Shown: positions 54,777 to 63,752 of the stretch, in pieces
How the letters are laid out: the number at the start of each line of letters is the position of its first letter
How positions within the stretch are numbered: position 1 is the stretch's first letter
From: Amaricoccus solimangrovi
Lineage (GTDB): Bacteria > Pseudomonadota > Alphaproteobacteria > Rhodobacterales > Rhodobacteraceae
Direction: 5' to 3'
Length of the DNA stretch: 64,000 nucleotides
Assembly (NCBI RefSeq): GCF_006385685.1
Contig: NZ_VFRP01000003.1
Span: 248,001-312,000 of the forward strand
Notes under the pieces: model-generated
What the model was told of the DNA's origin: nothing
Databases searched by the model: none
Seen by the model: the letters and a program-made list of their open reading frames with translations, nothing else
Position numbers and translations under genes: made by a program

Positions 54777-57697
54777 GCCATCCCCTCCGGTTCCTCGCCA
54801 TCGGCCCATTCGCCGTAGCGGGCGAGATGGTCGTAGTCGTTCGCATAGACGAGCTGCGCCGGGCGCAGCCGGGCGGTGAACCCGACCTCCCCGCTCTGGT
54901 AGCGCGCGATCAGCGCTGCGAGCCTGGTCCAGGTCGCCTCGACCCGCTCCGCGACCTCCCCGAGCGCGCGCGAGTCGCCGGTGCCGATGCTGATGAGTTC
55001 CAGATGCCAGGCGGGCGCCGCCGGCAGCTTCTCGAACCCGCCCGCCTCCGCGATCGCCGCCTCGAGCGGCAGCTGGAGGTGGGTCCGGTCGCTCGGCAGC
55101 CCGCCCGACTTGTAGTCGTAGATCACGTAGCCCTCGGGGGCGCGGTCGATCCGGTCCGCCTTCGCGGTCACGGCGAAGGGCGCGGGCAGCCCCTCGAAGG
55201 CGCGCCGCCCCCGGATCTCGTGGGCGAGCGGCTCGGCGCGGAGCCGCCGTTCGGCCTCGCCGTCGACGAAACGCTCGGCGGTCCGGGCCAGCCGGGCGAG
55301 CCAGATCGCGCGGACCGCCGGCCAGGGCGTCGTCTCCTCGAGGCCGCGCTCCGCCGCGTCGATCAGCGCCGCGCGCGCGTCCGCGGGCAGCGCGTCCCGC
55401 GTGTCGAGGATGAACTTCTCCACCACCGCGTGCAGCGCGGTGCCCCGGGCGAGTGCGTCCGCCTCGCGCCCCGGCGGGTCGAGCCGGCGGAGCCGCAGCA
55501 CCTTGCGGGCGTAGATCGCATAGGGATCGCGCGCGAGGGTCTCGATCTGGGTAACCGAAAGCTCGGCGGGGAACTGCCCGGGCGCGAGCCGGGGCGAGGG
55601 ACGCCGCGCCGGCTCCTCCCGCGTCTCCGGCCGGGAGAGCCGCGCCGCCTGGGCGAGAAGCGCCTTGCCCCGCGCCTTCGCGGCCTCGACCGCCGCCTCG
55701 CCATCCGGCGGCAGGCCGCGCAGCAGGTTCTCGAGCCGCGTCAGCCAGCGCGCGGCGACGGTCGGGGCTTCCGCGTCGCGCAGCGCGCGGGAGACGATCA
55801 CCCGGCCCGCGCCCATCGCCTGCTGGAAGTCGTGCGCGGCGAGGCCGATGCGCCGTTCTGGGCTCGGCAGGCCGAGCTCCGCGCGCATCGCGCGGTTGAG
55901 CCAGGGGTCGGCGCCGGGCAGGCTCGGCCAGACGCCCTCGTTGAGCCCGCCGAGGATCACGAGCTCGGCGGTCTGCACCCGCGCCTCCAGCGTGCCCCAG
56001 ATCGCGATGCCGGGATGGGTGACGACCGCCTCCTCCGGCACGTCGACCGCGGCCATGATCGAGCGCAGCAGCGCCTCGTATTCCACCGGCGTGACCGGCC
56101 CTCCCGCCTCGGCGTCGCGGGAGAGATCCTCCATCAGCGCGCGCGCGCGCAGTCCCGCGCTCCGGTCCCAGAGGCGGTGGCCGGCCCCCGCCGGCCCGCC
56201 CGCCAGCGCCTCGGCGGTCGCGACATGCCAGGCGACCCGCTCCGCGAGCGGGACCGGCCCCTCGGGCGGTGTCGCGTCGAGCGCCGCCGCGAGCCAGCCG
56301 ATCCACTCCTCGGCGCCTTCCGCGCGCGCCCACTGGCCGAGATCGGCCCAGTCGATCCAGGGCGCGCCGCCGCGCAGCTTGCCGCGCTCGAGCTTCGCGG
56401 TGAGTTCCATGTGGCGCCCGCGGGCACCCTCGCCGCTGTTGACGAGCGGATGCTTCAGCAGCGTCAGGAGCGCTCCGGGCGTCAGCCGCTCTCCCATCCG
56501 CGCCGCGATCCGGCGCAGCAGCACGCCCGGCGGCGTGAGGGCGAGCGGCCGGCCGGCGCTGTCGTCCGGGATCAGGCCCCAGCGTTCGAGTTCCGCCGTC
56601 ACGCGGCGCGCCAGCGTCCGGTCCGGCGTGATCAGCGCCGCGCGCCGCTCCCGCTCCGCCGCCTCGCGCAGCGCCAGCGCGATCGCGAGCGCCTCGCCGC
56701 GTGGGTCCGGCGCCTCGATCCAGGTAAGATCGGCGCAGGCCGCCGCCAGCGTCGGGCGCAGCGCCGCGCCCTCGCTTCGCCACTGGTCCGTCACCGGCGC
56801 GGGGCGGAGCGCGAGCGAGATCAGCGCGTCGCGCTCCGGCGCGGGCGGCGGGATCGACGCCCAGGGCTCGGAGGCGCCGGGGTCGAAGCCGATCTCGCGG
56901 CCGAGCCGGCGGAAGCCGTGCTGGGGATGGTCCACCGCCCCCTCCGCCTCGGGATCGAGCCGGTCCCATACGTGGCCGGGCAGCGTCGCGTCGAGCCCGG
57001 GCAGGATCAGCGCGCCCTGCGGCAGGCGCGCGACATGCGCCATGAAGCGCCGCGTCGCCCCGCGCGAGCCGGTCGAGCCCGCGACGATGACCGGATGCGC
57101 GGGCGGCGCCAGCCGCCAGAGCTCGGCCCAGGCTTCCGCGGCGGCGCGCAACCGCCCCTGGCCGCCGACGTCGCCGCTCGCCGCCTCGTAATCGGCGAGG
57201 AGGCGCAGGAAGGCGAGGCCGCGCCGCCAGTGCTCGGCATGTTCCCCGGCGTCGATCGCCTCCAGCGCCTCGGGCGGCACGCCCTCGCCGCGCATCTCGT
57301 CGAAGAGGTCGGCGAGGCTGTCGGCGAGGTCATAGGCCGCCGTTTCCGCGGCGAGCGAGGGATCCGCGGCGATGAGCGCGGAGACGAGCCGCGCGAGTTC
57401 GAGCTTGCGGCGCAGGGAGGAGACGGGCGGCGCCGGATCGAGCGGGCCAAGCGGATCCTCGCCCAGTTCCGTCACCACCCGGATCCGGGGCAGGAGCCGC
57501 GCCGGCCCGCGCCCGAGCTCGGCGAGCAGCGCGCGGCGCATCCGCTGCGTGTTCACCCAGATCTCGACCCGCGCCGCCGCCTCGGGCGGCTGGCCGGCGA
57601 GCCGCGCGTCGAGCCCCGCGACCAGCGCCCGGGCGAAATCGACGCCGGGCGGCAGGTGGAAGACGCGTGGGCCGTCGCTCGGGGGAAAGAAACTCAT
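54773..57697 (-). CDS. addB: Double-strand break repair protein AddB
   Basis: A 974-residue partner of AddA in the alphaproteobacterial AddAB complex. It is a helicase-like protein without a proper Walker A at the N-terminus (VFHLPPGVDFARALVAGL), as usual for this group; the middle has a degenerate helicase region (VIVAGSTGSRGATRRFMAHV), and the C-terminal nuclease domain shows LSVTQIETLARDPYAIYARKVL and VIYDYKSGGLPSD (catalytic D and K). The stop overlaps the addA start and its ATG overlaps the stop of the nucleotidyltransferase gene (ATGA). Confidence 0.93.
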   Translation of the reverse strand: MSFFPPSDGPRVFHLPPGVDFARALVAGLDARLAGQPPEAAARVEIWVNTQRMRRALLAELGRGPARLLPRIRVVTELGEDPLGPLDPAPPVSSLRRKLELARLVSALIAADPSLAAETAAYDLADSLADLFDEMRGEGVPPEALEAIDAGEHAEHWRRGLAFLRLLADYEAASGDVGGQGRLRAAAEAWAELWRLAPPAHPVIVAGSTGSRGATRRFMAHVARLPQGALILPGLDATLPGHVWDRLDPEAEGAVDHPQHGFRRLGREIGFDPGASEPWASIPPPAPERDALISLALRPAPVTDQWRSEGAALRPTLAAACADLTWIEAPDPRGEALAIALALREAAERERRAALITPDRTLARRVTAELERWGLIPDDSAGRPLALTPPGVLLRRIAARMGERLTPGALLTLLKHPLVNSGEGARGRHMELTAKLERGKLRGGAPWIDWADLGQWARAEGAEEWIGWLAAALDATPPEGPVPLAERVAWHVATAEALAGGPAGAGHRLWDRSAGLRARALMEDLSRDAEAGGPVTPVEYEALLRSIMAAVDVPEEAVVTHPGIAIWGTLEARVQTAELVILGGLNEGVWPSLPGADPWLNRAMRAELGLPSPERRIGLAAHDFQQAMGAGRVIVSRALRDAEAPTVAARWLTRLENLLRGLPPDGEAAVEAAKARGKALLAQAARLSRPETREEPARRPSPRLAPGQFPAELSVTQIETLARDPYAIYARKVLRLRRLDPPGREADALARGTALHAVVEKFILDTRDALPADARAALIDAAERGLEETTPWPAVRAIWLARLARTAERFVDGEAERRLRAEPLAHEIRGRRAFEGLPAPFAVTAKADRIDRAPEGYVIYDYKSGGLPSDRTHLQLPLEAAIAEAGGFEKLPAAPAWHLELISIGTGDSRALGEVAERVEATWTRLAALIARYQSGEVGFTARLRPAQLVYANDYDHLARYGEWADGEEPEGMA

Positions 57698-58389
57698 CGG
57701 GCCAGCTCCGCCTCGGCGCGCGCGATCCCCTCGGGCCGGCCGACATCGACCCAGCCGCCGTCATGGACCGCGCCGAAGACCCGCCCGCCGGCGAGCAGGA
57801 GATCCCAGAGCCGGTTCAGCGAGAAGATCCGCTCCGGGATCTCGCCGAGCCGGGCGGGCTCGATGATCTGCGTGCCGGCGTAGACGAAGGGCGCCTCCGG
57901 CGCCGCGCCGCGCCGGGTCAGCCGCCCCTCCGCGTCCCGGAAGAAGTCGCCCACGCCGGTGTGGCCAGCCGCCCGTTCGCGCGGGACGAGGCAGAGCAGC
58001 GCGTCCATCCGCGCCGGATCCCAGGCGCGCGCGAGGCTGTCGAGCGGGTTCGGTCCGCGCCAGACCATGTCGGCGTTGAGCGTGAAGACCGGGCCGTGGC
58101 CAAGGAGCGGCAGCGCCGCGCGCAGTCCGCCGCCGGTCTCGAGCAGCGCCGGCTCCTCCGAGACGACCGCCTCGGGCGCCTCCGCCGCCAGCCAGGCGCG
58201 CATCTGGTCCGGATGGGCGTGGATGTTGACCACCGTGCGCGCCACCCCCGCGGCCCGCGTCAGGTCGAGCGCGCGCGCGAGCAGCGGGCGGCCCGCGACC
58301 TCGATCAGTGGCTTCGGCCTGTGGCGCGTCAGCTCCCCCATCCGCGTGCCGAGCCCGGCCGCGAAGATCATCGCCGCCCGGGGCCTCAT
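57694..58389 (-). CDS. murU: Nucleotidyltransferase, MurU-like
   Basis: A 231-residue sugar-1-phosphate nucleotidyltransferase. The signature is AMIFAAGLGTRMGELTRHRPKPLIEVAG (GxGTRM...KP), with metal and sugar contacts in LNADMVW and GGWVDVGRPEGI. Together with the amgK-like gene upstream it fits the AmgK-MurU route that turns recycled N-acetylmuramate into UDP-MurNAc, by-passing de novo synthesis; this route is known from pseudomonads. A mannose-1-phosphate type activity is possible. It overlaps both neighbours by four bases. Confidence 0.82.
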   Translation of the reverse strand: MRPRAAMIFAAGLGTRMGELTRHRPKPLIEVAGRPLLARALDLTRAAGVARTVVNIHAHPDQMRAWLAAEAPEAVVSEEPALLETGGGLRAALPLLGHGPVFTLNADMVWRGPNPLDSLARAWDPARMDALLCLVPRERAAGHTGVGDFFRDAEGRLTRRGAAPEAPFVYAGTQIIEPARLGEIPERIFSLNRLWDLLLAGGRVFGAVHDGGWVDVGRPEGIARAEAELAR

Positions 58390-59402
58390 CGCGCCGCCCC
58401 CGCGATCCGCGCCCGCGCGCCCTTGTCGGGCGGGGGCACATGCGCGGCGACGAAGGCGCGCAGCCCGTCGAGCGCGGGATGGTCGAGATCGCCCTGGAGC
58501 CAGCGCCAGACGCGGGGCAGGTGGTCGAGGTAGCGCGGCTTGCCGTCGCGCCGGCAGAGGCGGGTGAAGAGGCCGAGGATCTTCAGGTTGCGCTGCGCCG
58601 AGAGGATATGCGCCGCCGCGTCGAATTCCTCCGCCGCGCGGCCCGCGCGGGCGAGGTAGCGCGCGCGGGCCAGCGCCGCCAGCGGCTCGGGAATGTCCCG
58701 GCGCGCGTCGCGGACGAGGGAGACGAAATCGTAGGCGGGATGGCCGATCAGCATGTCCTGGAAGTCGAGCAGACCGATCCGGGCCGGCCCCGACCGCGCG
58801 GGCAGCCAGACGAGGTTCTCGGCGTGGTAATCGCGATAGATCGGCACGGTCGAGCCGGGCAGGACCGGGGCGAAGGCCGCCTCGGCGCGGGCCTCGTACT
58901 CGGCCGCGAGGTCGGGCGGGACCGGGCCCGCGACGGCGGGCAGGTACCATTCCGCCATCAGCCGTGCCTCGCGCATCAGCACGGCCATGTCATAGGCCGG
59001 CGGCGTCCAGCCGGGTACTCCGTCCCAGCTCAGCTCCTGCATCCGGGCGAGCGTCTCCACCGCCGCGGAGTAGAGCTCCGGCTCGCGCCCCGGCTCGCGG
59101 GCGCAGAGGCCCGCGATCAGGTCGTCGCCGAAATCCTCGAGCAGGACCAGCCCGCGTTCCGGCGCGGCGGCGAGGATCTCGGGCGCGGAGAGCCCGTTGG
59201 CGCGCAGCCAGCGCGCGACGGCGAGGAACGGGCCGGTGTCGAGCCCGCTCTCCGGCGGCACGTCCATCAGGATCGCCCGGCGCCCGGGCGCCGCGATCCG
59301 CTCGTAGCGCCGCGCCGAGGCGTCGCCCGCGAGTGGCGCGCGGCGCGCGGCGCCCCAGCCCTCCGCCTCCAGGAAGGCCGCGATCTCCGCCCCGCGCGTC
59401 AT
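58386..59402 (-). CDS. amgK: Aminoglycoside phosphotransferase-like kinase, AmgK-like
   Basis: A 338-residue APH-fold kinase. LAGDASARRYERI is the nucleotide loop, VLLEDFGDDLIA the hinge region, IYRDYHAENLVWLP the catalytic loop (D..H.EN) and GLLDFQDMLIGHPAYDFVSL the metal-binding DFQD motif. AmgK is a cell-wall sugar 1-kinase acting on MurNAc and GlcNAc; that identity is supported by murU following directly. ATG 59402 overlaps the tsaE stop (ATGA). A longer frame to 59552 has no support because it runs through tsaE. Confidence 0.84.
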   Translation of the reverse strand: MTRGAEIAAFLEAEGWGAARRAPLAGDASARRYERIAAPGRRAILMDVPPESGLDTGPFLAVARWLRANGLSAPEILAAAPERGLVLLEDFGDDLIAGLCAREPGREPELYSAAVETLARMQELSWDGVPGWTPPAYDMAVLMREARLMAEWYLPAVAGPVPPDLAAEYEARAEAAFAPVLPGSTVPIYRDYHAENLVWLPARSGPARIGLLDFQDMLIGHPAYDFVSLVRDARRDIPEPLAALARARYLARAGRAAEEFDAAAHILSAQRNLKILGLFTRLCRRDGKPRYLDHLPRVWRWLQGDLDHPALDGLRAFVAAHVPPPDKGARARIAGAAR

Positions 59403-59899
59403 CGCGCCATCTCCGCGAGCGCCGCCGGGAGCCAGTCCCAGCCGGCCCCGCGCGCGATGAGCGTCGCGCGGCGTCCCTCGCCTTCGAGGGCGAAATCGAG
59501 CCGCAGGTCGATCCGGCGGGCGGGCAGCGCGGGACCGAGCCGTTCCGCCCATTCGACGAGGCAGATCGCGCTTCCGAAGGCTTCCTCCAGCCCGAGCTCC
59601 GCGATCTCGTCGACCGTGCCCAGACGGTAGAGATCGGCGTGCCAGAGCTCGACCGGACCCAGATCGTAGGTCTGGACCAGCGTGAAGCTCGGCGAGGGGA
59701 TGTCCTCGGCCCGGCCGAGCGCGGCGAGGCGGTGGGCGATCAGCGCCCGGGCGAAGAGGCTCTTGCCCGCGCCGAGCCCACCCGAGAGCGCGACGAGATC
59801 GCCGGCGCCGAGCCGGGGCGCCAGCGCGCGGGCGAGCGCCTCGGTGGCGTCGGGATCCGGCAGGTCGAGAATGCGCTGCAAGGGCCGATCCTGAGACAA
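59399..59899 (-). CDS. tsaE: tRNA t6A biosynthesis ATPase TsaE
   Basis: A 166-residue P-loop protein that helps the TsaBD complex form threonylcarbamoyladenosine at tRNA position 37. [18 protein letters not shown] is Walker A, SPSFTLVQTYD the threonine-bearing switch region, ELWHADLYRLGTVDEIAELGLEE the Walker B-like segment and CLVEWAERLG the conserved end. No ATG lies near the expected N-terminus; TTG at 59899 gives LSQDRPLQRILDLPDPDATE and a normal length and is used as start, with some doubt. Its tRNA product is the substrate of MtaB (1551-2825). Confidence 0.9.
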   Translation of the reverse strand: MSQDRPLQRILDLPDPDATEALARALAPRLGAGDLVALSGGLGAGKSLFARALIAHRLAALGRAEDIPSPSFTLVQTYDLGPVELWHADLYRLGTVDEIAELGLEEAFGSAICLVEWAERLGPALPARRIDLRLDFALEGEGRRATLIARGAGWDWLPAALAEMAR

Positions 59900-59976
59900 T
59901 GCGAACCCGGCTGTTCTATCGCCCCGACCGGCCAGCGCAAGGCCCCGGCGCCTCGCGCGGGATCCGGGGCCGAACC

Positions 59977-62166
59977 TCAGGCACCGCGCGCGCGTCCGGG
60001 CGCGTCCGCGGGTCTCGCGGCGTCGGGAAGCGTCATCGTCAGCACCAGGCGGGTTTCCTCCCGCGTCACGGCCAGCCCGCCGCCGGCCGCCTCCGTCATC
60101 CGCCGGGCGATCGCGCCGGCGATGCCCTCCTCCCTCGGCGTGCCGGGCTCGACCTCGGCGCGGAGCCCCTCCGCCGCCTGCCGGATCGAGAGCGTCGTGC
60201 CCGGCCGCGCCAGATCCGCCGCCGCGAGGCCGAGCGCGAGTGCGAGGCGGCGCCGCGCGCCGGGCCAGCGCGTCTCGTCGCCGCTCACCTCGAGCGCGAG
60301 GCCGCGGCGGCGGAGCGCGCGGGCGAGCAGGGGGAGCGGACCGTCGTCGCCGCCGTCCCCGAGCGCGACGAGGGCCGCGGCCTCGGCGAGCCCGTCGCGC
60401 AGGTCGCGCGCCGTCGCCTCCAGCGCGCGGGAAGCCTCGCCCGTCGCCGCCGGGATCGTCGCGGCGATCCGGCGGGCCGCCTGCTCGGCCGGCACGCGCA
60501 GCCGCTCGAAGGCGAATTCCCCGAGGAGCGCCGTTTCCTCGCGCGCGTCCCGCCCCCGCTCCGCGCCGCGGTCGCGGAAGACGACGAGCGACGCGGCGTC
60601 GGGCAGCGGCGCGACCAGTACGTCGAACCCGCGCCCGTCGAGGAGCGCGACGCGGCCGGTGAAGGAGGCGCGCGTCTCCGCGCCGGTGGCGAAATCGGTC
60701 AGCCGCGTCCAGAGGTCGCTCGGCGCGGAACGCCCGGCGCAGCGGCGCGCCATCTCGGCGACCCCGAGCCCGCGGGGCTCCTCCGCGCCCTCGGGATCCC
60801 AGATCGCGCGGAAGGCCGCGTTGACGAAGACGAGCTCCCCCGCCGCGTCGAAGACCGCCACCGCCTCCGAGATCCGGTCGAGCGTCGCCTGGCCGAGTTC
60901 CAGTTCCGAGCGGTAGCGCCGCTCGATCTGGATCGCGGTCGAGATGTCCTCGAACAGGAAGGCGAGCGCGCCCTGCGGATGCGGCCGGCCCGTGACGCGG
61001 AAGATCTTGCCCGAGGGCAGCACCCAGTTCTCCTCGTAGGTGCCCTCCCGCGCGCCTTCCTCGAGCTCGCTCAGCTTGCGCCGCCAGGAGGTGAAATCCT
61101 TCTGGTCCGGCATCTGCCGAGTCTCGCGCAAACGCTCGAGGAAGTCGCGCAGGGAGGGCCGGCCGGCGAGCCAGACCGCGTCGATCCTCACGAGATCGGT
61201 CAGCGCGGGGTTGAAGAGGCCGAGACGGCGGTTCCTGTCGAAGACCGCGAGGCCGATCGGCAGATGCGCGAAGGTCTCGGTCAGCGTCTCGATGAAGCGG
61301 CGGAGCGCGGCCTCGGCCATCACGAGGTCGTCGGCGGCCAGCGCGAAGCCGATCCAGCCGCCTCCCGCCCTGGGCGCTTCGGAAACCTCGTACCAGTCCC
61401 GGTCGCCGGCGGCTCCCGCGACACCGACCCGGCGCCGGAGGAATTCGCCGCGCGCGGTCAACGGCACCTGTTCCGGCACATGGGCGAAGGCACTCGGACC
61501 CCCGGGCTCGGCCAGAGGCGCCTCCGCCGCGCCGAAGCGCTCGCGATAGGGCCGGTTGCACCAGTCGATCTGGCCGTCGGCGCCGACCGTCCAGGCGAGC
61601 AGCGGGGCGCGGTCGATCAGCCCGCGCAGCAGCGCCGCCTCGGCCTCCGCCCGTTCGAGCGCGCCGCGCGCGCCGCGCAGCGCCGTCGCGTCCTCGCTCG
61701 CCGGGCGGATCGCCAGATGGGCCGCCCCGTCGCGCGGCCAGCCCACGAGTTCGTAGGCGCCGCCGTCGCGGCGCTGGCAGTGATGGCGGAAGGCGGTGCC
61801 GTGGAGCATCAGCTCCTCCAGATCCGCCCGGATCCCCGGGCAGTCGCGTTCGAGATGCGCGATCAGCGCCGAGAGCCGCCCCGACCTCGGGTCAAGCGTA
61901 CCGATGAGCCCGCGCGCGGCCTCCGTCAGCGGGCGCGCGAGCGACCCCCGCAGCAGGAATTCGCAGGCCTCCTCGGCCTCCGCCGCCTCCTGTCCCGCGC
62001 GGCCGGTCGCGCGGAGCGACGGCGCGAGCCAGGCCGGGCCGAGCCAGAGCAGCAGGGCCAGGGTGGCGAGCGCGCTCACCAGCGCGGCGAGCATGACCGC
62101 CGGAAGCGGGCCGGCCCATCCGGGCGCCGCGATCCAGTCCGCGGGGAGAAGGGAAAGGACATCCAT
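59977..62166 (-). CDS. PAS-domain sensor protein lacking the histidine-kinase core
   Basis: A 729-residue membrane-anchored protein. One hydrophobic helix lies at residues 19-48 (LPAVMLAALVSALATLALLLWL). PAS-like segments follow: LIDRAPLLAWTVGADGQIDWCN, HLPIGLAVFDRNRRLGLFNPAL and RISEAVAVFDAAGELVFVNAAF. The C-terminal 200 residues occupy the place of a DHp/ATPase kinase, but no histidine at all occurs after about residue 397 and the N and G boxes are not seen. I recall Rhodobacterales relatives that do have H-box motifs. It may therefore be a pseudo-kinase that senses and passes signal by contact. It lies 57 bases downstream of regB on the same strand. Confidence 0.8.
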   Translation of the reverse strand: MDVLSLLPADWIAAPGWAGPLPAVMLAALVSALATLALLLWLGPAWLAPSLRATGRAGQEAAEAEEACEFLLRGSLARPLTEAARGLIGTLDPRSGRLSALIAHLERDCPGIRADLEELMLHGTAFRHHCQRRDGGAYELVGWPRDGAAHLAIRPASEDATALRGARGALERAEAEAALLRGLIDRAPLLAWTVGADGQIDWCNRPYRERFGAAEAPLAEPGGPSAFAHVPEQVPLTARGEFLRRRVGVAGAAGDRDWYEVSEAPRAGGGWIGFALAADDLVMAEAALRRFIETLTETFAHLPIGLAVFDRNRRLGLFNPALTDLVRIDAVWLAGRPSLRDFLERLRETRQMPDQKDFTSWRRKLSELEEGAREGTYEENWVLPSGKIFRVTGRPHPQGALAFLFEDISTAIQIERRYRSELELGQATLDRISEAVAVFDAAGELVFVNAAFRAIWDPEGAEEPRGLGVAEMARRCAGRSAPSDLWTRLTDFATGAETRASFTGRVALLDGRGFDVLVAPLPDAASLVVFRDRGAERGRDAREETALLGEFAFERLRVPAEQAARRIAATIPAATGEASRALEATARDLRDGLAEAAALVALGDGGDDGPLPLLARALRRRGLALEVSGDETRWPGARRRLALALGLAAADLARPGTTLSIRQAAEGLRAEVEPGTPREEGIAGAIARRMTEAAGGGLAVTREETRLVLTMTLPDAARPADAPGRARGA

Positions 62167-62223
62167 GGGCCGATCCGGACGCTCGTTGAGCGGGCAGGGG
62201 ATCGCGGAACGCTTAAGGAAGTC

Positions 62224-63633
62224 TTAACCCCACATCTCCGGCTCGGCCGTCCCTTCCCGCGGCTCGGCGCGGAAGGCGGCGGGGCGCGTGACCTCCTCCG
62301 GCGACCAGGTGACCGAGATGACCGCGCCGCTCGGCCGGCCGAATTCCGGCGGCTCCGCCTCGCCCTCGCCCGCCGGCGCGCGCGGCGCGGCGTTGCCGAA
62401 GCTCAGCCGCGCGCCGGAGCGCTCGAGCAGCGTCTTGGCGATGAAGAGGCCGAGCCCCATCCCCTCGTAGCCCGGCCGCTCCTTCTGCGCGCCCCGGCTC
62501 CGCACGAAGGGCACGCCGATGCGCCGCAGGACCTCGGGCGGATAGCCCGGGCCGTCGTCGCCGATCTCGATCGCGATCATGCCTGGCGTCCAGTCGATGT
62601 CGATCCAGACGGTGGAGGTGGCGAAATCGACCGCGTTCTGCACGAGGTTCCGCAAGCCCTGGATGATCTCCGGCTGCCGCGCGAGCTCCGGTTGCGGCGC
62701 GGCGCTCTCCTCCGGCAGCCCGCCCTGGACGCGGGTGATGATCCTTATGCCCCGGTTCGCATGCGGCGCCGCGGCCTCCTCCACCACGCTCGAGACCGGC
62801 GCGTAGCTCATGATCGTGTCGGCGTAGCCGCGCGGCCCCATCGAGCGCAGGATCTCGGCGCAGCGGTCGGCCTGGGCGCGGATCAGCAGCGCGTCCTCGC
62901 GCTGTTCAGGCGCCTCGAGCTCCTCCGCGAGCTCCGCCGAGAGCAGCTTGATCGTCGCGAGCGGCGTGCCGAGTTCATGCGCCGCCGCCGCGACCACGCC
63001 CGAGAGCATCGTCAGCTTCTGCTCGCGCCCGAGCGCCGCCTGGGTCGCGGCGAGCGCCTGGCTCATCCGGAAGGTCTCGTCGTTGACCCGGCGCGCGTAG
63101 AAGGCGAAGAACCCGATCCCGATCACCAGCGAGACCCAGTTGCCGAGGACGAGCAGCGGCGGGTCGGCCAGCACCCGCTCGTGGAACCGGAGCGGGATCG
63201 CCGCGAAGGCGAGCAGGGTCGCGACCACCACCGCCGCGACGGCGATGATGGCGGTCGCGCGCAGCGACAGGACCGAGGCGCTGATCATCACCGGCGCGAT
63301 CATCATCAGCGCGAAGGGATTGTTGAGCCCGCCCGTCAGCGCCAGCAGCGCGCCGAGCTGGATGATGTCGAACATCAGCGTGACCATCGCCTCGCGCGCG
63401 CTCAACCGGCGGTTCTGCGTGGTCGCGGCCATTGCGATGCCGTTCACCAGAACCGCGGCGGCGATCACCGCGAGGCAGGCGCGCAGCGGGATCTCCACGC
63501 CGAAGGCCGAGGCGCCGATCACGGCCGCCGTCTGCCCGAGGATCGTGAGCCAGCGCAGCAGCAGCAGCGTCCGGGCCCGCAGCCAGGAACTGCGCGCGTC
63601 CTTGGCGACCAGAGGCGTGTCGCGATGTTCCAT
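62224..63633 (-). CDS. regB: Redox sensor histidine kinase RegB/PrrB
   Basis: A 469-residue kinase that, with RegA, represses or activates photosynthesis, respiration and nitrogen genes according to quinone redox state. Five to six membrane helices fill residues 20-185; between them is the quinone-binding loop TGGLNNPFALMM (about 100). The H-box is AAAAHELGTPLATIKLL (His near 219), the redox cysteine is in ADRCAEILRSMG (near 258), and the ATPase has NLVQNAVDFA, DDGPGYP and GMGLGLFIAKTLL. All diagnostic RegB features are intact. It is divergent from senC, 119 bases apart. Confidence 0.95.
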   Translation of the reverse strand: MEHRDTPLVAKDARSSWLRARTLLLLRWLTILGQTAAVIGASAFGVEIPLRACLAVIAAAVLVNGIAMAATTQNRRLSAREAMVTLMFDIIQLGALLALTGGLNNPFALMMIAPVMISASVLSLRATAIIAVAAVVVATLLAFAAIPLRFHERVLADPPLLVLGNWVSLVIGIGFFAFYARRVNDETFRMSQALAATQAALGREQKLTMLSGVVAAAAHELGTPLATIKLLSAELAEELEAPEQREDALLIRAQADRCAEILRSMGPRGYADTIMSYAPVSSVVEEAAAPHANRGIRIITRVQGGLPEESAAPQPELARQPEIIQGLRNLVQNAVDFATSTVWIDIDWTPGMIAIEIGDDGPGYPPEVLRRIGVPFVRSRGAQKERPGYEGMGLGLFIAKTLLERSGARLSFGNAAPRAPAGEGEAEPPEFGRPSGAVISVTWSPEEVTRPAAFRAEPREGTAEPEMWG

Positions 63634-63752
63634 GCGGCTCGGGCATAGCAGCGGCCGGGCCGGGGCTCAAACGGAATTGACCGGCGCGCGAGGCCGACGC
63701 CTTGCTCCCCCCGGCACCCCGTGCGAGAAGCCGGGCAAGAAGGAGGATGCCG

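Noticed and set aside
51339-57883. Long plus-strand open frames opposite addA and addB
   Set aside because: Low-complexity R/G/A/E-rich translations with no ribosome sites; AddA and AddB motifs are on the minus strand.
59899-63648. Plus-strand open frame of 1249 codons opposite the PAS protein and regB
   Set aside because: An antisense artefact of high GC; regB and the PAS protein on the other strand carry clear motifs.
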